A stretch of DNA of 64,000 bases. Origin: Leptonema sp964619535. GTDB lineage: Bacteria > Spirochaetota > Leptospiria > Leptospirales > Leptonemataceae. Under the pieces are notes generated by a model. The model saw only the letters and a list, made by a program, of their open reading frames with translations. It ran no database searches and was not told the origin of the DNA. A program made the position numbers and the translations under genes. This document shows positions 7,539 through 15,825 of this stretch, in pieces (within the stretch, counting starts at the first letter, position 1; each line of letters starts with the position of its first letter). Location of the stretch: positions 124,001 through 188,000 of the forward strand of contig CAZUEX010000001.1 of NCBI GenBank assembly GCA_964619535.1. Reading direction: 5' to 3'.

Positions 7539-8650
7539 GGAAAATCGGCCCCGGTGGCTTCACAGTCTTCTCGCCGTCCATCCGCCCGAACACATTCAGC
7601 CCCGTCGGTGTCGAAGACACGATCGAGCGCCAGGGGGAATCCGTCTTCTGGTTCCGTATGCAACCTTGCCCATGCCCACAAGAGCAGAGGACTCCCGACT
7701 GCGCTTTCTGCCTGGACGGCCAGGTGAGGACGTTTCAGCGTACGAGGCTGATCGATCAGGAGCGTATTGTCGAGCCGAACGGCTGTGTTCTTGCCCCGCG
7801 TTATGCGCCCGTGCGGAAGGTGGTCAAAGCCACGTGGTTCAAGGAGGATCCACAGGATCTCACCGTCCAGCGTATCAACGAGGACGGAACAATCCAGATC
7901 GCCGAGAACCTAAAGCACTGGCATGCAGTGGACCTGACGTACGAAGTGGACCTCATCGAGGAAGAGACCGTCGAAGGACAGGGGACCGGTGATTACTTCG
8001 TGAAGCTCCCCGCTGCCGGCGTGATTGTGAAGGCCGTGGAAGTATACCATCAGGCACCGGGCACAGAATCCTTTGAGCGAATCGAGCCAATCGGAAACAC
8101 TTTCGATTCTCTCGTTTTCGACAGGCGTATCTTCGGCCGCATCCGGGCGAAGGTTGAGGTCTTCCCGCCCGTGAAGATTGGCTACCGGACGTTCGACGTC
8201 GAGAAGGGCCGGACAGAATGGGGAGGATTAACCGCTGAAACGGGCGAGCTTGAATTGATCGTTCCTAATTCCCTTCTGTTCGGAGAGGGAGACATCGTAA
8301 CCTTTCTAACGTCGGAACTGCGCGCCTCTCATCGAGTGAAATTCCATCCGGGCCCGGACGATAGACTTATGTTCACGCCTATTGTCGCCATCGAAAACGT
8401 GCATGGATTCGAGCGAGGCACGCAGAGCAAGCGCTTGATAGAATACAGGGAGGGGGAGGATTTCATCATCCTTTCCGCCGACCGAATTCGCTGGCTCCGG
8501 GATAAACCCCAGGACGGTTACACGATCATGTACCGGTATCACCCGTCATTCCGTATCCAGTCCCACGTAGAAGGATCTGGCGGAATGGATCGCAGATTAC
8601 CGAGGCAATACCGGGCGCGGCCGGCTTCAACGTATAACGTCAGAGGATAA
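7535..8650 (+). CDS. Phage head/neck structural protein candidate with Cys cluster, 371 aa
   Basis: ATG at 7535 follows CGGAGGACAGC and overlaps the previous TGA. Residues about 43-61 carry a tight Cys cluster (CPCPQEQRTPDCAFC) that could bind zinc. The rest is beta-rich with repeated short strands, as in head-completion or adaptor proteins, and ends in a basic PRQYRARP tail. It directly follows the MuF part and precedes two tiny proteins, so a structural or connector role is inferred from position. No named family is recognised. Confidence 0.55.
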   Translation: MRKIGPGGFTVFSPSIRPNTFSPVGVEDTIERQGESVFWFRMQPCPCPQEQRTPDCAFCLDGQVRTFQRTRLIDQERIVEPNGCVLAPRYAPVRKVVKATWFKEDPQDLTVQRINEDGTIQIAENLKHWHAVDLTYEVDLIEEETVEGQGTGDYFVKLPAAGVIVKAVEVYHQAPGTESFERIEPIGNTFDSLVFDRRIFGRIRAKVEVFPPVKIGYRTFDVEKGRTEWGGLTAETGELELIVPNSLLFGEGDIVTFLTSELRASHRVKFHPGPDDRLMFTPIVAIENVHGFERGTQSKRLIEYREGEDFIILSADRIRWLRDKPQDGYTIMYRYHPSFRIQSHVEGSGGMDRRLPRQYRARPASTYNVRG

Positions 8651-8651
8651 T

Positions 8652-8936
8652 ATGGAAATAGAAAAAGCGGAACGATTACTGGATAAAGTCCACCTCGCTC
8701 TATCGAGGAAAGATCCTGAGTGGATGGAGAAGGCCCTGAAAGACGACGAAATGCCGAAAGGAGCCATCGAAGCAGTCGAGGCCGTCCTCCGGGCTAACGG
8801 GCTTTCTGAAATGGACGAGGAGGCGAGGCACGAACTTGCGGAGCACTGGACAGAACTCGGGTGCGCCGATTTCGCTAAACTCGTCGTCGGCGAAGATCAG
8901 ATCATCGAAAAGCAGATGGAGAAGTCGAATGCCTGA
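8652..8936 (+). CDS. Small acidic helical phage protein, 94 aa
   Basis: It starts one base after the previous stop, with AGAGGATAAT upstream. It is rich in E, A and L and predicted almost entirely helical, with HELAEHWTELGCADFAKLVV near its end. No family is recognised. The position in the head-gene block suggests a chaperone or connector accessory. Confidence 0.5.
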   Translation: MEIEKAERLLDKVHLALSRKDPEWMEKALKDDEMPKGAIEAVEAVLRANGLSEMDEEARHELAEHWTELGCADFAKLVVGEDQIIEKQMEKSNA

Positions 8937-9081
8937 ACGCAATCGCCATATTGAAGCAGACGAAAGACGGAATCGGGAGCGGTTGAACTACATCAGGAAA
9001 CAGAACTGGCCTAACGTCCCATGGAAAGAATTCATCCGGATGATCGACCAAGGGATGAAAGAAGAGCGCTGGTTTCAATAG
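8929..9081 (+). CDS. Small basic phage protein, 50 aa
   Basis: It overlaps the previous gene by 8 bases. The product (MPERNRHIEADERRNRERLN and on) is very basic and charged, with a Trp-containing end. Just downstream, in another frame, about 9069-9182 reads as good coding sequence (ending FRANENWFISLSY) but has no ordinary start codon. That stretch could be reached by reinitiation at the ATAG overlap or by frameshifting. Function is unknown. Confidence 0.45.
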   Translation: MPERNRHIEADERRNRERLNYIRKQNWPNVPWKEFIRMIDQGMKEERWFQ

Positions 9082-9162
9082 CCGATCGCATTACGGAAGA
9101 GGGAGTAAACGTCGAGTTCTGGCTGACGTTCCTGCATGACTTCCGAGCAAATGAGAATTGGT

Positions 9163-9639
9163 TTATCTCGCTCTCGTACTGAGCCTTCGGCCATCCGTCT
9201 GACCGAAAACGAGAGCAGTCACAATCCCGATCGCTGCCACCAGCCCCACGGTCTGGACTGCGGAGGAGAAGCTTCTTCCATGCGCAGCCCACGTTGAAAA
9301 ATGCTGGCAGTTCATAAAGGAAAGGGAGTAATTCAGTTTGCCGACCTGCGATATCGCATTGACCACTGATTGCGCCGGCCCGAGAGCGGGTGGGGTGCAT
9401 GTAACGTGCTCGCCGTCTCGGTACTGCTCATAGCGTTTCCATTGGACACCGCCGGGCGAGTGGTCGATGACCCAATCGATGCCTTTCGAATCTCGGCCGA
9501 TGAAGATACCCGTATGATGGACCATTGCCGCTTTTGTCCGGCGCAGCTCATGGCCTGACAGAGGATGGGGGAAGAGGTTCAACCCTTGATTCCGGAAGAC
9601 GGACAGAAGGGTAGTGAATTCTTGCGTTGTCATGCCCAT
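9163..9639 (-). CDS. LRAT-like (NlpC/P60 superfamily) protein with C-terminal membrane anchor, 158 aa
   Basis: The LRAT/H-box pattern is visible: HHTGIFIG (about residues 41-48) with a second His at VIDHSP, then NCQHFSTWA (about 110-118) giving the catalytic Cys. A hydrophobic segment near the end (VGLVAAIGIVTALVF) would anchor the protein in a membrane. LRAT-like enzymes act as thiol acyltransferases or lipases. It stands alone on the minus strand between plus-strand small genes, which suggests late acquisition. An alternative start is MTTQEF two codons downstream. Confidence 0.65.
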   Translation of the reverse strand: MGMTTQEFTTLLSVFRNQGLNLFPHPLSGHELRRTKAAMVHHTGIFIGRDSKGIDWVIDHSPGGVQWKRYEQYRDGEHVTCTPPALGPAQSVVNAISQVGKLNYSLSFMNCQHFSTWAAHGRSFSSAVQTVGLVAAIGIVTALVFGQTDGRRLSTRAR

Positions 9640-9774
9640 AGGAAACCATGATCGAGGGACATAATCCGACCGTCAAGCTCCCGAAATGAAACTTTCTTCT
9701 GACTCTGACAGAAAATCCGACAAAAAAGAGAAGACAATCGCCCGGAACCGGACCTTTCCTTGTGGAGGAATTCT

Positions 9775-10080
9775 ATGATTTATCGACTGCCAGAAGACTT
9801 CATACATGGATCAAGGGATTGGGGCCAATGGGAGCGCCCCGACGGCTTCCCGGCCGATGCCAATGCTTCGAACGATTTGTGCCGGCGGATCGTCGAGATC
9901 GCCTTTCACGCGATCGCCGCCTCTCATGGAAAAGAGGGCACGCTGAATCTCGACACAGGGGACATCGAAGTCGATGCACCCGAACAACAGGCCATGGAGT
10001 GGCTCGATACCGCGATCGAAAGCGTCTGGACGGCGCTCGATGATGGGATGATACTGGCACCTCCTTTGTTGAAGCCATGA
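9775..10080 (+). CDS. Hypothetical protein, 101 aa
   Basis: The ATG at 9775 follows TGTGGAGGAATTCT, an excellent ribosome site, and replaces an upstream in-frame ATG. The product is acidic, starts MIYRLPEDFIHGSRDWGQW and has a helical body. It is convergent with the PIN-like gene, with 12 bases between the stops. No family is recognised. Confidence 0.5.
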   Translation: MIYRLPEDFIHGSRDWGQWERPDGFPADANASNDLCRRIVEIAFHAIAASHGKEGTLNLDTGDIEVDAPEQQAMEWLDTAIESVWTALDDGMILAPPLLKP

Positions 10081-10092
10081 ACTCTGCTCCCC

Positions 10093-10683
10093 CTATGATG
10101 GCATAGAAGGGCGCGTTGGCGGCTGTGCATGCGTTTTGCAGGCCCGGTTTGGATCACACGAGAGACAGTAGCGGCAATTGGCGAAGTGAAAGAATGGATC
10201 GCTCTCCGTCGGTTCGGTTTCAAACATCTCGACAACACGCTCGAAAGGGAGTGGGTGCTCCGCAAGAAGGCCACCGTCCCAGCGGCGGTCTGCGTGGTGG
10301 AGCGATGCCTTGAAGCAAGCGCGGGGAATTCCCATTTCTCCAGAGACTCTGAGTAGCCCCTTGTCGCAAGTAAGCATGCGGGCGCCGGGGTTCTTGCGGC
10401 AGTAAAGGACCAGCTTTACGTCGACGGTATCGCGGCTTACTTTCCGGAGAGACGCCGACCATTGTGAGATAAACAACGCTGTCTCCTCATCGGTGATGCC
10501 GTGGTCGTGAAACGACTCATGGTTCAACGCGCATTCCGTCACGTGCTGTAGCTGACCACGGTCAGCTACCTGCGGACAGTCATAGGTGCGGAAGATGAAA
10601 TCTGCGAGCTCGCCGCTGGGATCGACGCGCCCGACGCGCTGGAAATAATTACGATCCACGACAATGGGATGCGGCTCACTCAT
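10093..10683 (-). CDS. PIN-like domain protein, toxin candidate, 196 aa
   Basis: Acidic positions typical of PIN RNases are seen: VVDRNYF near the start, GITDEETALFI in the middle and ARMLTCDKGLL later, the last matching the usual D-x-G-L element. The C-terminus has a Cys pair group (CRYCLSC) that may bind zinc. ATG at 10683 overlaps the stop of the XRE-ImmA/IrrE gene (ATGA), the usual order of antitoxin then toxin. PIN proteins cut RNA. Toxin status is inferred from context. Confidence 0.6.
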   Translation of the reverse strand: MSEPHPIVVDRNYFQRVGRVDPSGELADFIFRTYDCPQVADRGQLQHVTECALNHESFHDHGITDEETALFISQWSASLRKVSRDTVDVKLVLYCRKNPGARMLTCDKGLLRVSGEMGIPRACFKASLHHADRRWDGGLLAEHPLPFERVVEMFETEPTESDPFFHFANCRYCLSCDPNRACKTHAQPPTRPSMPS

Positions 10684-11755
10684 GCGCAAAACCCCATGCC
10701 TTCATCAGCGATTCAAAGATGCTGGGAGAGAATTCGTCCTCCTTTTCCAGAAGAAGCCGCCTGAGGTCATCACCGCGCTGATCGAGAAAGCCGACGACTT
10801 CCTTCGCCGGGTTTGTTGTGCCGTAAACCATTGCCGGTTCAGCTACGACATCGACCTCGCCGAACGCGAGCTTTACCCCTTTGAAGCGGGCAGCGTCCTG
10901 GAAGGCTGCTCTTATAACGGCGGAACTCGTACGGCGCTCTCTCGCGATCGATAAGATCTCGGCCGAGCTGGGCGCATTGCGTCCGAGCAGTCGTTCGGCT
11001 TCTTCGAGAGGAAAGAGGTATTCCTGCGCGAATTTGTTCGCCACGAACTCCTTTACCTGATGAGGCTGTAGGGTCTCCGTGAATCCGGAAAGCACATCTT
11101 CCGGAAGCATATCGAGTGGCAGATCCTTCGTGCGATGGAACAGCGCATGGGCAAATTCATGCAGAAGGGAGAAATGGATGCGTGTTGGTGGTCTGTCACG
11201 GTTCAAGCAAACGAGCGACCGGGACCCAATCGTGAGCAGGAACGCATCAAAGGCATTGTCCCCACCTTTGAACGGAAGGACGGACAAGTTCGCTGCACCG
11301 TACAGCCCTTCAACAGTCTGGTATTTCTCTCGCAGCGTGCGAACTCGATCGATTACTTCTGCGAAAAGCGTCGATCGATCTCTGTCGTTGTCGGGCAAAG
11401 GACGTACTTTGGGCAGGGTCGGTTCCGGCAGGAAGTCCGCCAGGAGAGAGAACGCCCACTCAATCTCGGACAGGGTCTGGGGATCTCGCGTGGCAGTCAG
11501 TCGATACTGTAGGTGCGGAGTCTGGTACTCCGCAGATAGCAGCCACATGAGGTCGAGGTACAGGGCATCACAGAGTTTGGTTAGTTCACTGAACTGGATT
11601 TCGCGCTGAGCCGCCAGATACCCGTGGACAATGTCAACGGATAGGGAGGCTCGCTGGGCGAGGGTATTCGTGTCCACAAACCCCTTGCGGTCCATTTCGG
11701 CCTGGAGCCGCTTCCCAATCAGTTCACGGACGTTCCCTGCGGCTGCTCCTGCCAT
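10676..11755 (-). CDS. XRE HTH plus ImmA/IrrE metallopeptidase fusion, 359 aa
   Basis: An N-terminal helix-turn-helix (about residues 10-60, NTLAQRASLSVDIVHGYLAA) is followed by an ImmA/IrrE domain with HFSLLHEFAHALFH (HEFAH zinc site, about 193-206) and a matching helix VANKFAQEYLFP. Such fusions act as antitoxins to adjacent PIN-type or other RNase toxins. It sits directly upstream of the PIN-like gene with a 4-base overlap. The pair is alone on the minus strand between head and baseplate genes and is probably a stability or anti-phage cassette. Confidence 0.8.
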   Translation of the reverse strand: MAGAAAGNVRELIGKRLQAEMDRKGFVDTNTLAQRASLSVDIVHGYLAAQREIQFSELTKLCDALYLDLMWLLSAEYQTPHLQYRLTATRDPQTLSEIEWAFSLLADFLPEPTLPKVRPLPDNDRDRSTLFAEVIDRVRTLREKYQTVEGLYGAANLSVLPFKGGDNAFDAFLLTIGSRSLVCLNRDRPPTRIHFSLLHEFAHALFHRTKDLPLDMLPEDVLSGFTETLQPHQVKEFVANKFAQEYLFPLEEAERLLGRNAPSSAEILSIARERRTSSAVIRAAFQDAARFKGVKLAFGEVDVVAEPAMVYGTTNPAKEVVGFLDQRGDDLRRLLLEKEDEFSPSIFESLMKAWGFAHE

Positions 11756-11788
11756 AGCACATCATTGATCTATAAAGCAAGGGGATCG

Positions 11789-11884
11789 TCAAGGAACAAA
11801 TTCGGTCAGTGCGACCGGTTCGTCTTCGTGGACCCGAAGGATCAGGTCTGCATGGTTTCCCCTATCGGCGCCCGTAGCTCCCAT
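11789..11884 (-). CDS. Possible 31-residue peptide
   Basis: A short frame, MGATGADRGNHADLILRVHE and on, ends in ALTEFVP and reads as coding sequence. It lies in the same frame as the spike gene and its downstream extension, separated from them by TAG TAA. It could be a separate small tail gene or the end of a decayed longer one. Support is weak. Confidence 0.25.
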   Translation of the reverse strand: MGATGADRGNHADLILRVHEDEPVALTEFVP

Positions 11885-11923
11885 CCTGACGCTCCCGATG
11901 CCAGATACAATGGGTACCGCTTA

Positions 11924-12013
11924 CTAAAGCTCGGCGGGGCTCGGCCGGAAGAACCGTGCCAGCTGCTCCGGTTTTTGGGAGGGATCGAGCCACTCTTCAA
12001 TGTCTGCGGGCTC
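11924..12013 (-). other. Coding-like extension directly after the spike gene stop
   Basis: Immediately after the TGA of the spike gene, the same frame continues for 29 sense codons (EPADIEEWLDPSQKPEQLAR and on, ending PSPAEL) before TAG. It has no ATG, GTG or TTG start. It could be read by stop-codon readthrough, by reinitiation at ATT, or be a gene remnant. Confidence 0.3.
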
Positions 12014-12739
12014 TCAAGCGCCGGCAATTTTGGTGTTCGTATCGTTCAGGTCACTTGGTACGTTCGGCAGCGGATTGCTTTGCACTGCACTCGCAAGGCC
12101 CGTCTTGTATGTAGCTCCTCCATCCGCCGCGGTCGTGCCGGTACTGGTAATGGCTTGATACAGCGCCTGGAGAGAACCACGCAGGTCTGTCATCCACTGC
12201 TTGAGCTTCTCTCCGTCGGACACTGGTATCGAGCCGTCACCGACTTTCAACCGATCGAGATGGATATGCACCTCTTTGCTCTGTAGGTCGACGGTTAAGA
12301 CCGATGTCGTGCCGTCTACCACCTCGATCTTCTTCCGGGTGTAGCGAACGATGTAACCGCTCTCGTGATGATCCTCGAAGTCTTCTGAGTCTTTCCCGAG
12401 TGCGCTTTGCGCTTCGTAGAACCGATCAATGCTGCCCTTTTCTGATGACCGGCCGGGAATGGGATAGATTTCGGTGATTACCGGGCTCTCTCGGTTGCCA
12501 CCCACGAATTGCACGAGCACACGCACACCAACGCGATACCGCCCGAACCGGCCTTTGCCTTTTCCTTTCTTGATCGCACCTTCCGGGAGCGGAACGTTCG
12601 TCAGGATCTCGCCGGTAAGGAGGCGCACATCTGCAAACCCGCCCGCGTACAGCTTCTCAACGTCACCCCAGAGAGGAGGAAGAGGTACGCCATCACGTCG
12701 AAACGGATCGCCATGCGGATTGAACATGCCTGCTTTCAT
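12014..12739 (-). CDS. Baseplate spike / gpV-like assembly protein, 241 aa
   Basis: The N-terminal half has an OB-fold-like pattern (VRLLTGEILTNVPLP ... GVRVLVQFVGGNRESPVITE) typical of P2 gpV / Mu gp45 spike proteins. A middle beta region follows (SGYIVRYTRKKIEVVDGTTS; TVDLQSKEVHIHLD) like the triangular-helix stem, with a helical and polar C-terminus. The family forms the trimeric membrane-piercing tip. It is translationally coupled to the upstream multidomain baseplate gene (ATGA). The strand is opposite to the other baseplate genes. Confidence 0.75.
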   Translation of the reverse strand: MKAGMFNPHGDPFRRDGVPLPPLWGDVEKLYAGGFADVRLLTGEILTNVPLPEGAIKKGKGKGRFGRYRVGVRVLVQFVGGNRESPVITEIYPIPGRSSEKGSIDRFYEAQSALGKDSEDFEDHHESGYIVRYTRKKIEVVDGTTSVLTVDLQSKEVHIHLDRLKVGDGSIPVSDGEKLKQWMTDLRGSLQALYQAITSTGTTAADGGATYKTGLASAVQSNPLPNVPSDLNDTNTKIAGA

Positions 12740-14640
12740 ACGTCAAGATACCATGATATGGAGTCGTGGATCGTCTGGATCTTCAGCGTATAAACGATGC
12801 GGTTCCCATCCACAACTGAAGAGGCAAGCTGGCAGTTTGTGATTTGAGGCAGTAATCGAATAGCTTTTACCAGACGATAGAGATACGCCTCCTTCAACCA
12901 GGTCTCTTCGAGTTCGCCCGGCTTGATAGGATTTCCGTACTCGGGTATCGAAGGCAGCGACCCTTGCGGCGTGTCGATGATGTCGATAATGTTATTCGAG
13001 AGAGCCGCTTCGCCGGCGATGACGGCAAGGTCACCGTTAGGAGCGACTTCAAAGTCCCGTTGCTCGGTCAAAGCGAGATCCTCTCCAAGGATGGCCCGCT
13101 CAAGGTCGGCCGGCTGCGGAGAGAGTGGCATCTTCGCGTAAACGAAACTGTTCTGTGTCCGAGGGATCTTAACCGGGCCTTGTGGGTTGGTGGTTTCGTT
13201 AGATAGGTTGTAAGCGGCGAGGGCGGCAGCAAGGGAGCGGTCTCCGAGCATCCTCTCTGCAAGCGAGGCCCACGAATCGCCGGCCGATGCTGTGATGACC
13301 TCGAATTGGTTATCCGTTTCGGCTATTGTGATTTCGGCAGCGATCTGGATGCTCGATCGGAAGACCTCCAGCGCCATCTGATAGACCGTGTTCTCGACGA
13401 CTTCAGTCCAGTCCGCATAGGGGAGCTGCGAATCCTGTTCGAGCGAGCCGACCGGCGCCACGATGAGCGCCGTCAGCTCGTCCGCAATGCGGCCCCATGT
13501 TCCCGCTGCTTCATAGGCGCGGGCCTTGATCTCGGCGAGGTTGGCCCGTGATGAGCTGATCTCAGACCGCAATTCACGTACGTCGTTTTCCGCGTCGGCG
13601 AGGCGCTCTGAGAGACTCTTCTTCCCGCGGCCGGTTGCCTCCGACACTTCTCGCTTAACGCCCTCCCATCCCTGGGAGATTGCCATTCCGTCCGCGCGAA
13701 ACTGATCCGTCATGCTGTCCCACTGGTCCACGAGGCCGCGCGTTCTGATGATGGCAGATTGCATGGTGTTCACGAGCCCGAGGAGACTACCCGAGAGCTG
13801 AAGAGGAAGATGAATCGCTGATTCCACGGCGGCGATCAGTCGCGTGATGGCGTAGGAAGGGGACAGGCCTTTGAGCCGATCGAAGATATGATCCTGAACA
13901 AACGTCGCGGATTTCATATCTCGCAGCACGACGAGCTGCATTTCGAATCGGTACGTGTTCGTATCTTCTACCGAGCGGGATATGGTTATACCGTCTCGCG
14001 GCGGGGCAACCTCAACGTGGCGGTCTCTTCCATAGTCGTGGAAGATGATGGCATATTCAGCGAGCGTCTTTTTGTTCCCCATCGCTGTGGTGATCTTTGC
14101 TGCCTGCTTGTCTGATGATGCAGTGAACGGTTTGTCCGGATTCCGGATGTGATAGAGGAGCCCGACAAAGTCGTGGAACTCCATCGCTCCTGTCCGTGTC
14201 AATGAGTCGATGCCGGGGAGAGGCGCTACCTCGGAGGCAAATTCCTGAGCCCTCTCCAGCGCTGCGCTCGCTACATTCGCTGCGCTCGCTACATTCTGGG
14301 CTGTCTGCTTGATTCCGGCCATGATTCCGTCGTCGAAACTCCCAAGCAGGCTTCCGCTGTCCCCGGAGGAAGGGGGTTTTCCGGACGAGTAGATATGCAT
14401 CTCACCGTTCAGTGTGATGATGTTATTGTCATTGCCGTAGTCGACCAGAGACGATCCGCCAAACGTTGGTTCGATTGAAATGCGATACCGGAACTGTTCC
14501 TTGTAGGCTGTGAGCCCCACGAGAAGGAAATACTCTCCGAGGGTGGAGGCTTCTGCTGGTAGACCATCCGCACCGCGCTCGCAGAATTCAAAACTCCAGA
14601 CGTTCTTGCCCACGTCTTGAGTCTCCGCATCTGCGAGCAT
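12736..14640 (-). CDS. Multidomain baseplate protein with LysM and gp25-like region, 634 aa
   Basis: The N-terminal third is beta-rich with tail-hub character. The middle is a long coiled coil (about residues 300-400: LADAENDVRELRSEISSSRA). A LysM-like segment follows (about 460-510, VITASAGDSWASLAERMLGD ... LAAYNLSN). The C-terminal part (DFEVAPNGDLAVIAGEAALS; TPQGSLPSIPEYGNPI) matches the T4 gp25 / P2 gpW wedge fold. It combines functions usually split over several baseplate genes. It is divergent from the J-like gene, with about 70 bases between starts. Confidence 0.7.
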   Translation of the reverse strand: MLADAETQDVGKNVWSFEFCERGADGLPAEASTLGEYFLLVGLTAYKEQFRYRISIEPTFGGSSLVDYGNDNNIITLNGEMHIYSSGKPPSSGDSGSLLGSFDDGIMAGIKQTAQNVASAANVASAALERAQEFASEVAPLPGIDSLTRTGAMEFHDFVGLLYHIRNPDKPFTASSDKQAAKITTAMGNKKTLAEYAIIFHDYGRDRHVEVAPPRDGITISRSVEDTNTYRFEMQLVVLRDMKSATFVQDHIFDRLKGLSPSYAITRLIAAVESAIHLPLQLSGSLLGLVNTMQSAIIRTRGLVDQWDSMTDQFRADGMAISQGWEGVKREVSEATGRGKKSLSERLADAENDVRELRSEISSSRANLAEIKARAYEAAGTWGRIADELTALIVAPVGSLEQDSQLPYADWTEVVENTVYQMALEVFRSSIQIAAEITIAETDNQFEVITASAGDSWASLAERMLGDRSLAAALAAYNLSNETTNPQGPVKIPRTQNSFVYAKMPLSPQPADLERAILGEDLALTEQRDFEVAPNGDLAVIAGEAALSNNIIDIIDTPQGSLPSIPEYGNPIKPGELEETWLKEAYLYRLVKAIRLLPQITNCQLASSVVDGNRIVYTLKIQTIHDSISWYLDV

Positions 14641-14709
14641 CGGGCAAACCTTCTCCGATTGCGCGCCGTGTGGCAGGCTGCGTGTGTGTCGCCCTACGTC
14701 CCAAAGACA

Positions 14710-15825
14710 ATGCTCGAATACACCACCGCGATCAAGAATTACCTGATCGCACGAGCATCGCGCTTATCGAACTTCAATCCGGGATCTCGCGTCCTTGCTC
14801 TCATTGAGGGCATTGCGGCTGAACTCGCAATGGGTGACGTTGAGATGCTGCATGGATGGAAGTACTATGCTCTCAACTTCATCTACGTTGCTTTCGGTTT
14901 TGAGAGAAAGGCTGGTACGGTGTCCGTCGGAACGTTGAGGTTCGAGAACACCGGTCACACCGACCCGTTTCCCATTCCTATTGTAACGATAGACCTTTAC
15001 GGACAGAAATTCGAGACCGTTGAAGCCACGTCCATTCCTGTAGGGCAGACCTACGTGGTCGTTGAGGCTCGCGCAAAGGAAATCGGCCTGGAGGGGAATA
15101 TAACCCTCGCTGCGATTGATACAGCGGATGGACGCGGAACTATCTCTCCTTCGCTCACGGTAAACCGTGTATGGAATCCGTCGGCGTTTACCGGAGGTAC
15201 AGACTTCGAGTCGGACCAATCCCGTGCGGCGCGCTTCAAAGAGTTTGTCGGCTCGCTGGGTCGATCTACTGTCTCGGGAATAAGAGCGGGCGCTCTCAAG
15301 GTCCAGGGAGTGGTCGGCGCCGTTGTCAAAAACAAATGGAACCCGTTTACTAACGAAACGGAAACCGGATGGGTGTCCGTCTACATCTCAGACGGCACGT
15401 CCTCTCCTTCTCCCGCGCTGATCGAAGAGGTTAGACGGACGATTGAAGGCGATGAAACCGACGAGGCGTCGTATCCCGGCTATGTTGCCGCCGGCGTGAA
15501 TGTCTACGTCGGTGCGGTCCAGGTGATGGGTATTTCCTTTTCGTATTCGATGCAGGTGCTCGCAGGATCTCCGCTTTCAGACGACGAGGCCAAGGCTTTT
15601 GCTGAGGGTGAGGGCATTGCCTATATAAACTCTCTCCCTGTAGGGCAGGACGTTCGCGTTGAGATGCTTAACGCCCGGATGACCCTTGCCCATCCAGACA
15701 TCTTTGATATCGACCTTTCGATTGTTTCGGACATCACTGTTCCCTCAGAATCTCTTCCACGCATTGGCGGAACAAGCGGGGGAGTCATAACGTGCACGGG
15801 CGTGACCAGGGTGGTGCCGACATGA
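14710..15825 (+). CDS. Baseplate J-like wedge protein, 371 aa
   Basis: Typical gpJ features are seen: an N-terminal SRVLALIEGIAAELA, then the beta domain with GTDFESDQSRAARFKEFVGS, GTVSGIRAGALKV-type core (here RSTVSGIRAGALKVQGVVGA) and a late VTVPSE-like end. P2 gpJ/T4 gp6 proteins build the baseplate periphery. The ATG at 14710 is preferred, since an earlier start would overlap the divergent gene. It begins a plus-strand tail operon that runs to 19533. Confidence 0.85.
   Translation: MLEYTTAIKNYLIARASRLSNFNPGSRVLALIEGIAAELAMGDVEMLHGWKYYALNFIYVAFGFERKAGTVSVGTLRFENTGHTDPFPIPIVTIDLYGQKFETVEATSIPVGQTYVVVEARAKEIGLEGNITLAAIDTADGRGTISPSLTVNRVWNPSAFTGGTDFESDQSRAARFKEFVGSLGRSTVSGIRAGALKVQGVVGAVVKNKWNPFTNETETGWVSVYISDGTSSPSPALIEEVRRTIEGDETDEASYPGYVAAGVNVYVGAVQVMGISFSYSMQVLAGSPLSDDEAKAFAEGEGIAYINSLPVGQDVRVEMLNARMTLAHPDIFDIDLSIVSDITVPSESLPRIGGTSGGVITCTGVTRVVPT

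Noticed and set aside
12474..12842. Plus-strand frames over the spike and hub genes
   Set aside because: They are shadows of the minus-strand baseplate genes, which show clear family patterns and coupled starts.
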